64,000 nucleotides of DNA, taken from positions 372,001-436,000 of the forward strand of contig NC_089184.1 in the NCBI RefSeq assembly GCF_947507565.1, in the 5' to 3' direction. Origin of the DNA: Oscarella lobularis (Eukaryota; Porifera; Homoscleromorpha; Homosclerophorida; Oscarellidae). The position numbers and the translations under genes were made by a program. Below, piece after piece: positions 1-9,974 of the stretch (its first letter is position 1; each line of letters starts with the position of its first letter). Below the pieces are notes generated by a model. The model did no database searches. It had not been told where the DNA came from and worked only from the letters and a program-made list of their open reading frames with translations.

Positions 1-13
1 TTTTATTCTACAG

Positions 14-398
14 TGGGAAGACAAAGTGGACAAAGGTCAGAAGGAATTCGACGACATTTCTAAGCGAATCAAAGACGAAGTGACGAGATTCGAAGTAAAT
101 AAAAAAAGAGGCGCGAAATTTTGACGTCAGTGCGACGAAAATTCGATTTTTAGAGCACCAGAGTGAAGGAATTCAAATCGAGTCTAATCAATTATCTGGA
201 AACGTTGATGCTCACCCAACGTCAGGTAAGAAAAAATCCCAAATCCATTCCTTGACCCTTTTCCATCTCCTCCACTCGTCCTAATCCCTATTCTGCCTCT
301 ACACTGTCCATTCACTCAAAAACCTTTCCTTCCTTACCACCCATTAGCTCATCTCTCACTGGGAATCCTTCTTGCCTGAAGCGAAAGCGATTGTCTGA
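14..398 (+). CDS. Sorting nexin 1/2-like, C-terminal end (5' part outside window)
   Basis: Three exons (about 14-94, 154-225 and 348-398) join in frame and end at a TGA at 396-398. They give a helical stretch that begins WEDKVDKGQKEFDDISKRI, continues RVKEFKSSLINYLETLMLTQ and ends HWESFLPEAKAIV. This matches the end of the BAR domain of SNX1/SNX2, the membrane-bending half of the retromer SNX-BAR coat on endosomes. The PX domain and the rest of the BAR lie to the left of the window. The gene faces the next gene tail to tail, with about 150 bp between stop codons. SNX1 and SNX2 cannot be told apart from this fragment, so no symbol is given. Confidence 0.85.
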
Positions 399-550
399 CC
401 ACTGACCCTAACTAGTTCCCTTCCTTTGGCGTTTTTTTGACTATTTTGGCTGTCGATTCTTTTCTGTTGCGTTTTGCGTTTGGAGAATGGCCGTTGCTTC
501 GCATCTGTACTACTTATTTTTCTCCCTTCTGCATATGATCGATCTCTAGT

Positions 551-3500
551 CTACTTCATGGCCTCTAGCACGAACGGCGCTTTGTCTATTACAGCGATGA
601 GCATTTTGTCCACGTATTCCTTCAGTCTCGTCGCTTCTTCGTCCTTGTCTTTGAGAAGGACGAGAAGATCTTCCTTCGTTGCCACGCCGGCGCGTACTTT
701 TTTCATCGCCGCCGGCGTCGACGGCTTTTCCGTGTTCTGTTGAACTCCGTGATCTCGTAGGATTTTCATTAGTTGGTCTCTTTCTCCCGAAACGACCGCG
801 TTTTTCGTCTTCTCCTCGACGAGTTGGCGTTTTGCCGTCTCCGTTTCGGTTTCCGCGTTTAGGAGACGAGCTTGGAGATCGCTTAGTTTGGCTAGCTGGT
901 CGATGAGCCTTTGATTTTCCGAATCAGTGCGGCCTACTTTGGCCTGAAGATTTGCCTGGGATTGCTGAATCGAGTCGACCTCTTCACGCTTGTTCTTTAG
1001 CTGGACTTTCAGCACTTCGATCCGACTTTCGAGCCCTCGTATATTTTTCTCCTTCTCTTCGTTCCCTTTTGTTAAATTCTCGGTGAGAGATCGCTGGCTT
1101 TCGAGCAGTTGTTCTATCGTTCTCTCGGCATCACGATTTCTCTCCTTGAGTCGCGTGACTCTGCTTTGCGCGAGATCGTTGGCCTTGGAAGCTGCTTCCA
1201 ATTCTTCGCCGAGCTTTCGCACGGTGACTTGCAGTTGCTCTACTTTTTCCACTTCGCTCTGTCTCTCCTTTTCCGCTCTACTTGCCTTTCTTTCCGCCTG
1301 CTCAATGGCAAGTCTAAGCTGACTGTGCTTTGCTTCTGTATCCTTCTGCAACTCCCTAAACTTAGCAGTATCTTTATCTGCTTCTGTAGCATGTAGCTGC
1401 AAGTCTCTACATCGCGTTTCAGCTCTAGTAACAGCCCCTTGAGATTCCTGCAGTCGAACTTGCGTAGCAGAAAGCTCAGTCATTAGCCGGGTTTGCTGCT
1501 CTTTGAATTTTTCAGTCTCTTTTTGAAGGCCTTCTACTATAACTTCAAGCTGCTGATTCTTCACTTGCAGCACTGCCGTGGTCTCTTTCTCGGTTCTCAG
1601 AGCCTTTTCTCTCTTTTCCAGGCTAGCCAAAAGCTTCTCAATCTCCTTCTTATTTGCTTCCAAGTCCGTCTGTATTTCAATTGTAGTCGATCTATTCATC
1701 AATGCTGCCTCTTTTAAAGCGTACACTTCCTCTCTGAGCTTGTGGCTTTCTCCCTGGGACTCCTTCAATTCGACCTCGAGTTTCCTCGTCTTTTCACCTG
1801 AATGAGTTGTTGTATCTGTCAACTGAAGTGTCAGTATCTCGTTAGCCTGCTTCAAAGCGGAGATTTCCGATGAAGAACTAGCTTCTTTTTGAGCCAGATT
1901 TTTCCTTAATTTCTGCAACTCTATAGTCGCCTCTTTCAATTCTGCTTCAATGCTGTGTGCTTGTTTCTCAAACTTTTCCGCTGCTGTACTTTGCTCTGTG
2001 AGACGTCTTCCCGTCTCTATGACCTGTTTGCTGAGTTTGACCCTTTCTGTTTCTGTTTCCTTCAGTATTCCACTTAATTTCGTGCATGTAGCCTCCATTT
2101 GCTGATTTTGCTCGCGCAGCGCGAAGTCATCTGATTCGATTTTTTGAATCTTTGATTTAAATCGATTCCTTTCTTCAGTCACCGCTTCCAACTGTTTGCT
2201 GACCTGGGCTAATTCTACTTGACCGGCTAGTACTTTGTTCTCCTCTTTGCGCTGCAATTCGTGCAAATCCTCCTTCTCTTTTTGCAGCTCTCTTTGCTTC
2301 TTTGCAATATTTTTGAGCGCCTGTCCTTTGTCAGCCAAAAGGGCTTCGACTTCTCGAAGTTTTGATCTGATTTGGTCTCTTTCTTTTATTGCGACGGTCC
2401 GCTGCAATTCAACGTCTTCGTGGGCATCTTTGAGCATCTCGTTTGTTTTCTGTATCATGCTCATTTCGCTCTCCAATCCTCTCAGTCTTTCCTCGCGTTT
2501 TTTTAGTTTGTTGGTCGTTTGGTCGTGTGCCCCTTGGAGCCTAATCATGTCGGTTTGCTGCTGCAGAAAGGATTCCCTTTGTAGTGTCAGTTCTTTCTGC
2601 AACCTTTCCATTTCTTTCCCTAGTTGGGTAAGTTTACCTGAGGAATCGGCGTGCGATTCCGTGGATTTTAGGAGACTTGCATCCTTTCTGCTTAGCTCCT
2701 CTTGCAGCGTCATATTTTTCAAAGTGAGAGATTCGATTGTGACAGACGTTTCTGCTTCCTTTTCTTTCATCTTTTGAATCGCATTGGACGCGTCTTCCTG
2801 CCATCTTCTTTCCCTCTCCCGTAGCATAGCAACCGATCCTTCCAATTCTTTCAATCTCGACTGATTTTGATGTAGCTCTTCTTTTTGACTCGTACGTTCT
2901 TCTTCCCTTTCCTTGAGCTTCTTCTCCGTTTCAAGAAAAGCCTCGGCTTTTTCTTTTAGAGCTTGAATTTTCGTTGCAAGCGTCGTTTCCAAGCCGGCGA
3001 TTTTTTCTTCTTGAGCACGATTTAGTGCTTGCATTTGGATAACATCAGCCTGCAGAGCAGTCACCGTGTGAGTCTTCTCTTTTAGCTCTGCTTCTACTTT
3101 GTCTTTTTCTCTCGTTTCCTGACCCAGAATGCGCTCCTTTTCCTTTTCCCTGGTCTGGTACACATGCAGTTCCATCTGCACTTCCTCCAAAGCACTCTTC
3201 GCAGACCTGGCTTCCTCCTTAGCATTTGCCTTATCTTCTCTTTCTCTCTCAAGTTCTAATTCAACGGAACGCAACGTACGTTTGCTTTCGCGAGCGTCAT
3301 TTGCTTCCTGCTCTGCCTTTTCGCTGGTTTTCGCATTTTTCAGGACAGCTGCCTTTACTTCTCCCTCGAGTTTGTCAATCCGTATCCTCATCTCTTCCTT
3401 TGCCGCTTCATTCGTCCTCTTCGCTTCTCGGAGACTTTCTAACTCTTCTTGTAGCCTCTCACTCTCCTTTTCAGCCGTTTTTAGTTCGGCTTTGTACTTC

Positions 3501-5023
3501 ACTGATTCCCCCGCCATCTTTTCCGCGACTTCTTCAGCTCGTCTGCTCAACTCAATCTCCCTCTGTTCTAACTTAGACTTCAGAGACTCTACTTCAACCT
3601 GCAGCTTAGAGGTCGCCTCCTCCTTTCCCACTTTCAATTTTTTATCGAGCATCTCCTCTATGGCTGGAAGCAGAACATCGGAATCAGACGGCGGCGGCGG
3701 AACTTGTGACAATTGTGCGGTCGCCTCTGCTTCCTGGCGACGAGTAGACGCTCTCAACTCTACTACAGCTTCACTTATAGTCTCGAGTCGTCTCCGAATA
3801 TCGTCTATATCAGCAGCCGATTGCCTCAAAGGCGGGTTAATATTGAGAAGATCAGGGCCGGCTTGATGAGCAGAACTATCGCCCTTGTCTTCTTCAGTCA
3901 TCTGTCGAGCTAAGTGATCAAGCTGGGCATTTCCATGTTGAAGAGAGCTTTCAATGGAAGCCAAGTGCTGACGGATCTCCTGAGTGCCTAATTCACTTTG
4001 AGTTCGACTTTCGATGCAAATAGCATGCACGTCGTCAATAGTATGCACGCTGGTGTCTTGGCAGCCGGCACTCGTCACTTGGGCTGATGTCGGGATGGTA
4101 ATACTCAGACTAGACATTTTCCTTGCGATGACTAATCGTATGGGTCCACTAATGGATCGTAGTCGCGCTGCTACGAGTGATTGGGGCACGTCTCGACATA
4201 GGAATCCATTCACGTCTACGACTTCGTCTTCTTCGAATACCTGTCCGCATACTGGACTTCCCTCTTTGACTTCCTGGACAATTATTCGAGTTTTATTGCT
4301 CCCTTCTAAGAGGCAAGCTTGAAAGCTGAAGCCGAGACCATTGGGTCCTTTTTCAACGCAAACTGCCAGCAAGAACAATTGACATTCGAGCAGAAGGTTG
4401 AACAATTCGTATTGCGGAAGAGAAGGCTGAGTTGGCGCCTTTGAGACTGTCATTTGATTTGGCAGTGCATCGTTTTCTTCGTGAATCGTTTCCTCCATAT
4501 CTCGAATGCGTTTCGCTAGTCTCAGCTTATCGTTGCACAGAGCAGCTGCAACTTGCCTCTCTTCAGCAAGTGCCATTTCGAGACTGGCCAGTAGACTGCT
4601 CTTGTCTTCAAGCTTTGCTTCAAGTGCCAGAATTTCTTGCTTTGCAGCGTCAAAACGACTCTCGTCGCTTTCTCTTTGTTTGAGCAAGTGCTTGGCCTCC
4701 TCATGCTTACTTTCTAAGTCCTCCAGCTCATATCTTACCATTGCCAGCTCACCCTTTGCCGAGTGAAGATCTTTAGACAAATCAAGGACTTTAGCGTGTT
4801 CGTCTTCGTATTGTTCTCTGAGCGTCAGAACGACGCTGCTTATTCCCGTCGACGGACGGTTTGCCTGAAGATTTTGAATCTCTTTTGACTGGCTATCGAG
4901 ATCACTCACAATAGCCACAATCGTTCGATCTTTGTCGGCCAAACTTGATCGCAGTCGTTGAAATTCCAAATCGGTCTCCGGTTGTTTTCTAGCCCCTCGA
5001 AACGGCGGCGGGCGTGGCTCCAT
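551..5023 (-). CDS. PDZ + long coiled-coil protein with a Rab11-FIP-type C-terminus
   Basis: A single uninterrupted frame of 1490 residues, with no intron needed. Residues about 20-200 are coiled coil. Residues about 215-305 look like a PDZ domain, with the GLGF carboxylate loop (NGLGFSFQ) and a following QEVKEGSPV strand. Residues about 350-1430 are almost continuous Glu/Lys/Gln-rich coiled coil. The last 40 residues, including LKEYVDKMLIAVIDKAPFVL, resemble the Rab11/Arf-binding domain that closes Rab11-FIP proteins (consensus L-x2-YID-x2-L-x2-V-x3-P-x-IL). Known FIPs carry C2 domains (class I) or EF-hands (class II) rather than PDZ, so this order is unusual. The likely role is a tether or motor adaptor on recycling endosomes; that is inference. 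A different coiled-coil scaffold that converged on the FIP motif is possible. The start is the first Met of the frame, followed by a Pro-rich MEPRPPPFRG. Confidence 0.75.
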   Translation of the reverse strand: MEPRPPPFRGARKQPETDLEFQRLRSSLADKDRTIVAIVSDLDSQSKEIQNLQANRPSTGISSVVLTLREQYEDEHAKVLDLSKDLHSAKGELAMVRYELEDLESKHEEAKHLLKQRESDESRFDAAKQEILALEAKLEDKSSLLASLEMALAEERQVAAALCNDKLRLAKRIRDMEETIHEENDALPNQMTVSKAPTQPSLPQYELFNLLLECQLFLLAVCVEKGPNGLGFSFQACLLEGSNKTRIIVQEVKEGSPVCGQVFEEDEVVDVNGFLCRDVPQSLVAARLRSISGPIRLVIARKMSSLSITIPTSAQVTSAGCQDTSVHTIDDVHAICIESRTQSELGTQEIRQHLASIESSLQHGNAQLDHLARQMTEEDKGDSSAHQAGPDLLNINPPLRQSAADIDDIRRRLETISEAVVELRASTRRQEAEATAQLSQVPPPPSDSDVLLPAIEEMLDKKLKVGKEEATSKLQVEVESLKSKLEQREIELSRRAEEVAEKMAGESVKYKAELKTAEKESERLQEELESLREAKRTNEAAKEEMRIRIDKLEGEVKAAVLKNAKTSEKAEQEANDARESKRTLRSVELELEREREDKANAKEEARSAKSALEEVQMELHVYQTREKEKERILGQETREKDKVEAELKEKTHTVTALQADVIQMQALNRAQEEKIAGLETTLATKIQALKEKAEAFLETEKKLKEREEERTSQKEELHQNQSRLKELEGSVAMLRERERRWQEDASNAIQKMKEKEAETSVTIESLTLKNMTLQEELSRKDASLLKSTESHADSSGKLTQLGKEMERLQKELTLQRESFLQQQTDMIRLQGAHDQTTNKLKKREERLRGLESEMSMIQKTNEMLKDAHEDVELQRTVAIKERDQIRSKLREVEALLADKGQALKNIAKKQRELQKEKEDLHELQRKEENKVLAGQVELAQVSKQLEAVTEERNRFKSKIQKIESDDFALREQNQQMEATCTKLSGILKETETERVKLSKQVIETGRRLTEQSTAAEKFEKQAHSIEAELKEATIELQKLRKNLAQKEASSSSEISALKQANEILTLQLTDTTTHSGEKTRKLEVELKESQGESHKLREEVYALKEAALMNRSTTIEIQTDLEANKKEIEKLLASLEKREKALRTEKETTAVLQVKNQQLEVIVEGLQKETEKFKEQQTRLMTELSATQVRLQESQGAVTRAETRCRDLQLHATEADKDTAKFRELQKDTEAKHSQLRLAIEQAERKASRAEKERQSEVEKVEQLQVTVRKLGEELEAASKANDLAQSRVTRLKERNRDAERTIEQLLESQRSLTENLTKGNEEKEKNIRGLESRIEVLKVQLKNKREEVDSIQQSQANLQAKVGRTDSENQRLIDQLAKLSDLQARLLNAETETETAKRQLVEEKTKNAVVSGERDQLMKILRDHGVQQNTEKPSTPAAMKKVRAGVATKEDLLVLLKDKDEEATRLKEYVDKMLIAVIDKAPFVLEAMK

Positions 5024-5455
5024 ATTCTAGCTGATGTGGATGTGCGAGCAGGTAGCGTTTTGTAAAGTTAGGAGACGCTAGAGAAACATTGCAGAACGCA
5101 CCGGAAACTCTCTTACAAGGTACACAATGTACAGAGATGGTTGCGTTTACTCTGGAGACGATATTCACGTGACGAGACGTGAGCCCCCCCCCCCCCCCCC
5201 CCCTCCAAATCAAAACCGAGGTCTAAAATAGGAGCAGCCGTGCGTCAATTCTGGGGAGGTCGGTCAGTGGAAATTACCGGATATATCATCTCATCTCATC
5301 TAGCTATAACTATCAATCGTACTGTCAATAAAAGATAAAAACCTTCTTCTTCTTCCAAGTAAAGGCTAACTACGTTCGGTTCAGTCTTTACCGAGTTTGT
5401 CAAGTTGCGGTTCAGAGGAAGACAATGCTCTCGACTTCCCAACAGGACTTGGCGT
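5024..5455. other. Intergenic, upstream of the PDZ/coiled-coil gene and downstream of KSR
   Basis: No convincing coding exon was seen. The stretch holds a C20 homopolymer and, near 5328, an AATAAA. On the plus strand that AATAAA does not follow a known gene. Confidence 0.5.
5184..5203. repeat. Poly-C tract (C20)
   Basis: Twenty uninterrupted C on the plus strand, about 160 bp upstream of the start codon of the minus-strand PDZ/coiled-coil gene. Homopolymers of this length are prone to sequencing-length errors. Confidence 0.9.
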
Positions 5456-7518
5456 CTAGGCATCAATCAATCCAAAAATTGAGACCTCTCAAAGGAAAAC
5501 AGAGTAACAATCTCACCGTTCTCGTCAAGCCACTTAGTAACGCTTTAAAGGAAGGCCGAGAGCAGGGATCCAACGCCCAGCAAGTCGCCACAACCGCTTT
5601 GATATTTCGCAGGAGCATGGAACCAGCCATCAAAGTGTAAAACCCCTGTATCACTTTGGTCATGACGTCCTCGGCCGTCGCGTCGGAACACGGATACTTC
5701 CCGGTGAACAGCTCGAAGAGAACGGTGCTGCGGATCATAATGAGAAGCAATGAGCAATTAGACATGGATAGTTTGGGGAAGGCATACCCGAACGCATAAA
5801 CGTCGCCCTCCTTTGTTGGACATCCAATTTCACTCGAGCCCAGCCTCAAGGCTTGGACCACTTCGGGTGCCAAATAGACGAGAACGTCAGTTGGCAGATT
5901 GTCGTCGGCGCTACAGAGATGCAAAACGATTGCTGATTGTCTATCGGTAGCCTCCCTCCACAAAAAATGACTCACCGATCTCGATAATTGTTCATGTATG
6001 ATGCCATGCTGATTTTCACTTTGCTGTCCACGTAAACGGCGCGCGAATTCAAGCTGCCGTGCACGATTCCTCTCGAGTGCAAATAGCTCATACCCTATAA
6101 GGTACAGTTTAGATTGCGTTTATCAAAAAGGGCACAGCTATCTACCTGAGCTATTTCTCGAGCTATTTTCATTTTCATTGGCAGAGGATATTTACAGTTG
6201 TGCACGTGAAGACACGTATACAAAGAATCGACTCGGTGCGAACTAGAAGAGAAAGCATAAAAGACACATTCGCCTCCTCGAGCGAAGGAGACCTACCCGG
6301 TGATGATGGCCAGATGGGGGGGCGTCACGCAGGCGCCCATGAATAATTCAATATTCTCATGTCGAATGCTGCTCCATACGATCGCCTATAATGTCGAATC
6401 GACGTTGCGAGAGGAAAAACTCGCCTGCGTCGCGCGCTCTCACCTCTCGCCAAAATTCGTCCAAATCGTCGGTGGACTCGTATTGGCGCGTGTGCACGCG
6501 TACACTGCCATGCCACCGCCCCCTGTAGTAAAGAGAAGAGGTTAGCGTGTGCGCGCCACACCCGGAAGCCGAACGACACGAAGAAGTCCAGGGGGTCGGA
6601 CATCCACTTACTGATAAACGCTTCCCTTGCATCCGTCACCGAGTTTCTCGCCGAATTCTATGCGTTCGTACGGGATAGAGAACTCCTCCACCTCCTGTTC
6701 CCTAGAAACATCGATTCCGTACAAACGACGAAACGAAATAAAATCGTTTACTTGGCATCCATATCGATCTCATCTACGCTGTCAAAACTCGCCTTCCTTT
6801 TCATAATCGAAGCTAGAGACAATCAAAGGTCTCCGTACCGCCGCGCGGGGCAATGCAAAAAGTCCCCGGGCCTTACCCGATCCGCTGCTCCCGCGAGGAG
6901 GTGTCACCTTTCGTCGACATCGAAGTGCAACCGTGGGAACGGAGAGAGAGCGAGCGTCACGCGTTCGGTGACGAATGCTGCCCGCTTGTTGCAGCGATGC
7001 GATAGCGCTCGCTTGGCCGACGTCGACGCGTGCACGAACGACGGGCGTTGTCGGTATGGTCCACGTATTTGCTGCCTGGCAACGAGCGTCGCTCGGCTGA
7101 ACGCGATGACGAACGGCAGGGAAAACATCCATGCCTTTAGAGAGAAGTTGAATAAGATCGACGTGGGAAGCGAGCGAGGGTTGAATAAAAGACTCGCAGA
7201 GGGTTATGTGTTTGCACTGGGGTCGCTAACTAAGTTGGACTGCGCTAGCTTGTTCGTAATTCGATGGGATTTAGGCGCCTTGCTCACCTTTTGAAGCAGC
7301 TGGAGAGGGCCCTTTTGTCGGCGCCGATTCGGCTGCTTTGTACAGAGTCGAGCATTTTGCGTGGCACTTTAGTCTGAGGGAGAAATCGAGTAAGATTCTC
7401 TTTCGGTTTTGTTGTTGTTTTTGCCGACCTGCACAGTTTGCACTTGACGGCACGCAGCATGAGTCGCTTGCAAAGCGAGCACGATCGTAGCCCGACGACC
7501 TTTCTTGCAGTCGAAAAA
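5456..7518 (-). CDS. KSR: Kinase suppressor of Ras (KSR)-like pseudokinase, N-terminus unresolved
   Basis: Scaffold of the RAF-MEK-ERK pathway. The C1 zinc finger is split over two exons (7518 down to about 7290): [18 protein letters not shown], then RLKCHAKC. The kinase-like domain is read from exons at about 6752-6812, 6612-6701, 6444-6522, 6297-6385, 6146-6242, 5976-6094, 5788-5910, 5517-5727 and 5456-5485. Diagnostic KSR stretches are [49 protein letters not shown] and GDVYAFG. The catalytic residues are missing: the HRD/HKD loop reads [13 protein letters not shown], the DFG position reads [10 protein letters not shown], and the ATP-lysine strand reads GSVRVHTRQ. The link between C1 and kinase (6813-7280) and everything N-terminal to the C1 could not be modelled with confidence. 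The last exon gives a stop at 5456-5458; reading through the last short intron would stop at 5463 instead. Confidence 0.85.
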
Positions 7519-8203
7519 CTGAAGGGGAAAAAAAGGAAAAGACGGGAGGGCGTTAGTGTAGTGAGCTTTTTTTTCTCTCTCGTCGCGCGAGTGTCTCACG
7601 CGTGATAGCACTCTTCGGTTGGCATTCTCATCTCCTCTGTAGCTGCACGACTGATGTCTATGGGCTACTTCAGCCCGATTTCAAAGCGGCGGCAACTGTG
7701 AAGTTAATACGGCAATTAGGCTGTGGCTCCGCGGTTCCAGTGAGATACGGATTCAACGTCGGGGCCGACAATCGCGCTTCTAGGCGACGCACCGGCGAGC
7801 GGCAGTATCGGAAAATCTATTACTACGTCCGTAGACGGCACCGCGTACCCGAGACGAGTCGCGGTAGACGATCGCCGTCTTCTGTTATTTATAGGGTCAG
7901 CGCGAGTCTATTGAACGCCCACTAGGCCGCGAGAGTGTTTATACGCGCTGGTGAGAGGGACACCTGGCGCGGTCAGCGCGCGCGTGGGGATCGTGATTGT
8001 TACGTTCTAATGCAATTTGCATGCGAGAATGCGAGGTTGACGTCTTTCGCACGAGCACTTGTCATTGTGCGAACGAACTGTAGTGTTCTCTGGGGAGGCG
8101 AATCTCTCCCCCCGGGAGAGTCGCGGAGACTGCATATGCTTCCTTCCTTCCTTCCTTCGTCCGGCTTTTCTCCCCCGTTCGTGCGCACGCTAGTCAACGA
8201 GCC
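7519..8203. other. Region between KSR and glomulin: missing KSR 5' exon(s) and promoter
   Basis: KSR (-) and glomulin (+) diverge here. The C1 exon at 7518 begins in phase 2 and needs an upstream exon ending in CA to supply the C1 histidine, so at least one KSR exon must lie here or to the right. No clear candidate could be picked. A CT-rich run with TTCC repeats (about 8140-8158) precedes the glomulin start. Confidence 0.5.
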
Positions 8204-9817
8204 ATGGATCTCGTCGATCAACTCCGATGCGCGGCCAGCGACTTTCTCACCGACCGAGAGGCGTCGAATCGATTTGTCGTCAGCGTTGCCGAGTGCGCAG
8301 ATCGCGACGCACTCGACGCAGTGTCCGACGTGCTCGCAAACGAGCAAAACGTCCAGCTGCTCCAATTCTGCGGCTGGGAACTCGTAACCGTCCTCGCAAG
8401 CAGACAAACCGAAGCGAATAGCGAGAAAACGCGTTCGCTACTCGAACTCATAGCAAAAACGTGCAATCCTCGAGAAGTGATACTAGCAATAGCGGAAGAG
8501 TTAGAGAGACCAATCAACAATCTGGCCTTTATTTCTTTACTTCAAATTCTACGCGTCTCCTTTTCGCGAATGGAAGGGGGATGGAAAAAAATGCTATCCA
8601 TGATACGTTCGCCTCTTATTCGTCGTCTGGGAAAAGAATCTGTTGATGATATGACAGCTCTTCATTCCGTTTTGGATGCATGTGGCGCGTTCGTTGAAAG
8701 TCTTATTAGTCGTTATTCGAGCGACGATGCGGACGTGCAAATGGAATTGGGACTACTGTTAGTATCCCTGCTTGGTCCTCCTGTTGTTTTTTCGTCGTCT
8801 CAATTTGTGGCGAATTTTTCCGACAACGTAATGACTTGGATTCGACATATTCGTCTTTCTTCAATTCGACTTCTGGAAGTGCAGAAAAGCTCGATGGCAC
8901 AGCGGAACAACGACGAGGAAAATATTCCAAAATTGGCATGCGCTTCCTATTCCTACATCATGTTTATCAGAGGACACGGATTGGAATTCTTTCCTCAGGT
9001 TTATCACCCCGTTTACCTGTTATCTTTACATTTGACCGCGCTTGTTGAACTTCTCTCAGAGGACCTAGACTGCGTGACTGAAAAGGGGCTTGCCCTATTT
9101 TCTTATCTCGTACAAAGAATCGACGCTGGATCCGTTTCTACGGCGTTTCTGAACGACAAGCAAGTTCTCTCGCTTGCTCAGAGCCTTATTAGTGTCATGA
9201 CTGGGCGTTCATTGAAGCAGTTGAGGCGTACAGCTACGGAAGTTCTTCCTCGATATTTGGCTTGCTTGGAAGCCAGTCAACGCGTTTCATTGATACTGAC
9301 TTTGCTGGCCCAGTCGAATCACAGCGGAGTCTCTGGTCTTCTTATTTATATAATCAAGGAAGATATTATGCGTTTTTTGAATGGGCAGCTGGGATTGTCA
9401 CGTTGTGACGTTGGAAAATTGCTTGACGTTGTGACGTCGTTTCGTGACGATGATGACGAGATATTGAGAGACTCTGACCGAATTATGAGCGTGCTCAATC
9501 TGCTGCGATTTCTACTGCTTCGCGATAAGGAGAACGAAACGGGAGTGTGGCAGAAGTGGAGTCAAATCAAGCAGACATTTATTCAACCCCTTCAAACAGC
9601 CATCTCCAAAGCGAAAGAAGAATGGATACGAGAATTCGAACTAGCAGAATTGCCCACGGCAAAAGGCCCGGAAACAGAAGTAGAGATACTCAATGAAGGT
9701 ATCCTCCCGCCACCAGCAAACCGAAAGGATTTAGCAAAATCGGCATTACTAACAATCGACATCATGGAGAGCGTGGTAAGACGAATAACAGAAATAGCAA
9801 CAATAACAGCAAATTAA
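8204..9817 (+). CDS. GLMN: Glomulin
   Basis: Intronless frame of 537 residues, close to the length of vertebrate glomulin (594). Glomulin is an all-helical HEAT-like protein that binds the RING of RBX1 and blocks E2 recruitment to cullin-RING ligases. Family stretches visible are CGWELVTVLA near residue 60, KTCNPREVILAI near 85, SNHSGVSGLLIYIIKEDI near 375, and in the C-terminal RBX1-binding half SDRIMSVLNLLRFLLLRDKE and ALLTIDIMESVVRRITEI. The Met is the first in the frame. The gene is convergent with ABHD17, with only 157 bp between stop codons. No internal breaks were seen. Confidence 0.93.
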   Translation: MDLVDQLRCAASDFLTDREASNRFVVSVAECADRDALDAVSDVLANEQNVQLLQFCGWELVTVLASRQTEANSEKTRSLLELIAKTCNPREVILAIAEELERPINNLAFISLLQILRVSFSRMEGGWKKMLSMIRSPLIRRLGKESVDDMTALHSVLDACGAFVESLISRYSSDDADVQMELGLLLVSLLGPPVVFSSSQFVANFSDNVMTWIRHIRLSSIRLLEVQKSSMAQRNNDEENIPKLACASYSYIMFIRGHGLEFFPQVYHPVYLLSLHLTALVELLSEDLDCVTEKGLALFSYLVQRIDAGSVSTAFLNDKQVLSLAQSLISVMTGRSLKQLRRTATEVLPRYLACLEASQRVSLILTLLAQSNHSGVSGLLIYIIKEDIMRFLNGQLGLSRCDVGKLLDVVTSFRDDDDEILRDSDRIMSVLNLLRFLLLRDKENETGVWQKWSQIKQTFIQPLQTAISKAKEEWIREFELAELPTAKGPETEVEILNEGILPPPANRKDLAKSALLTIDIMESVVRRITEIATITAN

Positions 9818-9974
9818 TTAAACCCCTTACGCGTACTCTATATAATATTCCAATGTAACAGACAACAGCGATACCCAATACTACAAAACCAAAATACCGG
9901 AAGATAAATTAACTACAAGTTATGCTGCTAAAAAGCGCATTCAAGCTATACACGATAGAAGATTACAGCTATCC

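Noticed and set aside
3129-3866. Long plus-strand frames (up to 245 residues) opposite the PDZ/coiled-coil gene
   Set aside because: Ser/Leu/Phe-rich translation is the usual antisense shadow of Glu/Lys-rich coiled coil; no motif or start context supports them.
6752-7294. 180-residue plus-strand frame across the KSR C1-kinase link
   Set aside because: It lies opposite KSR exons and introns and has no recognisable domain.
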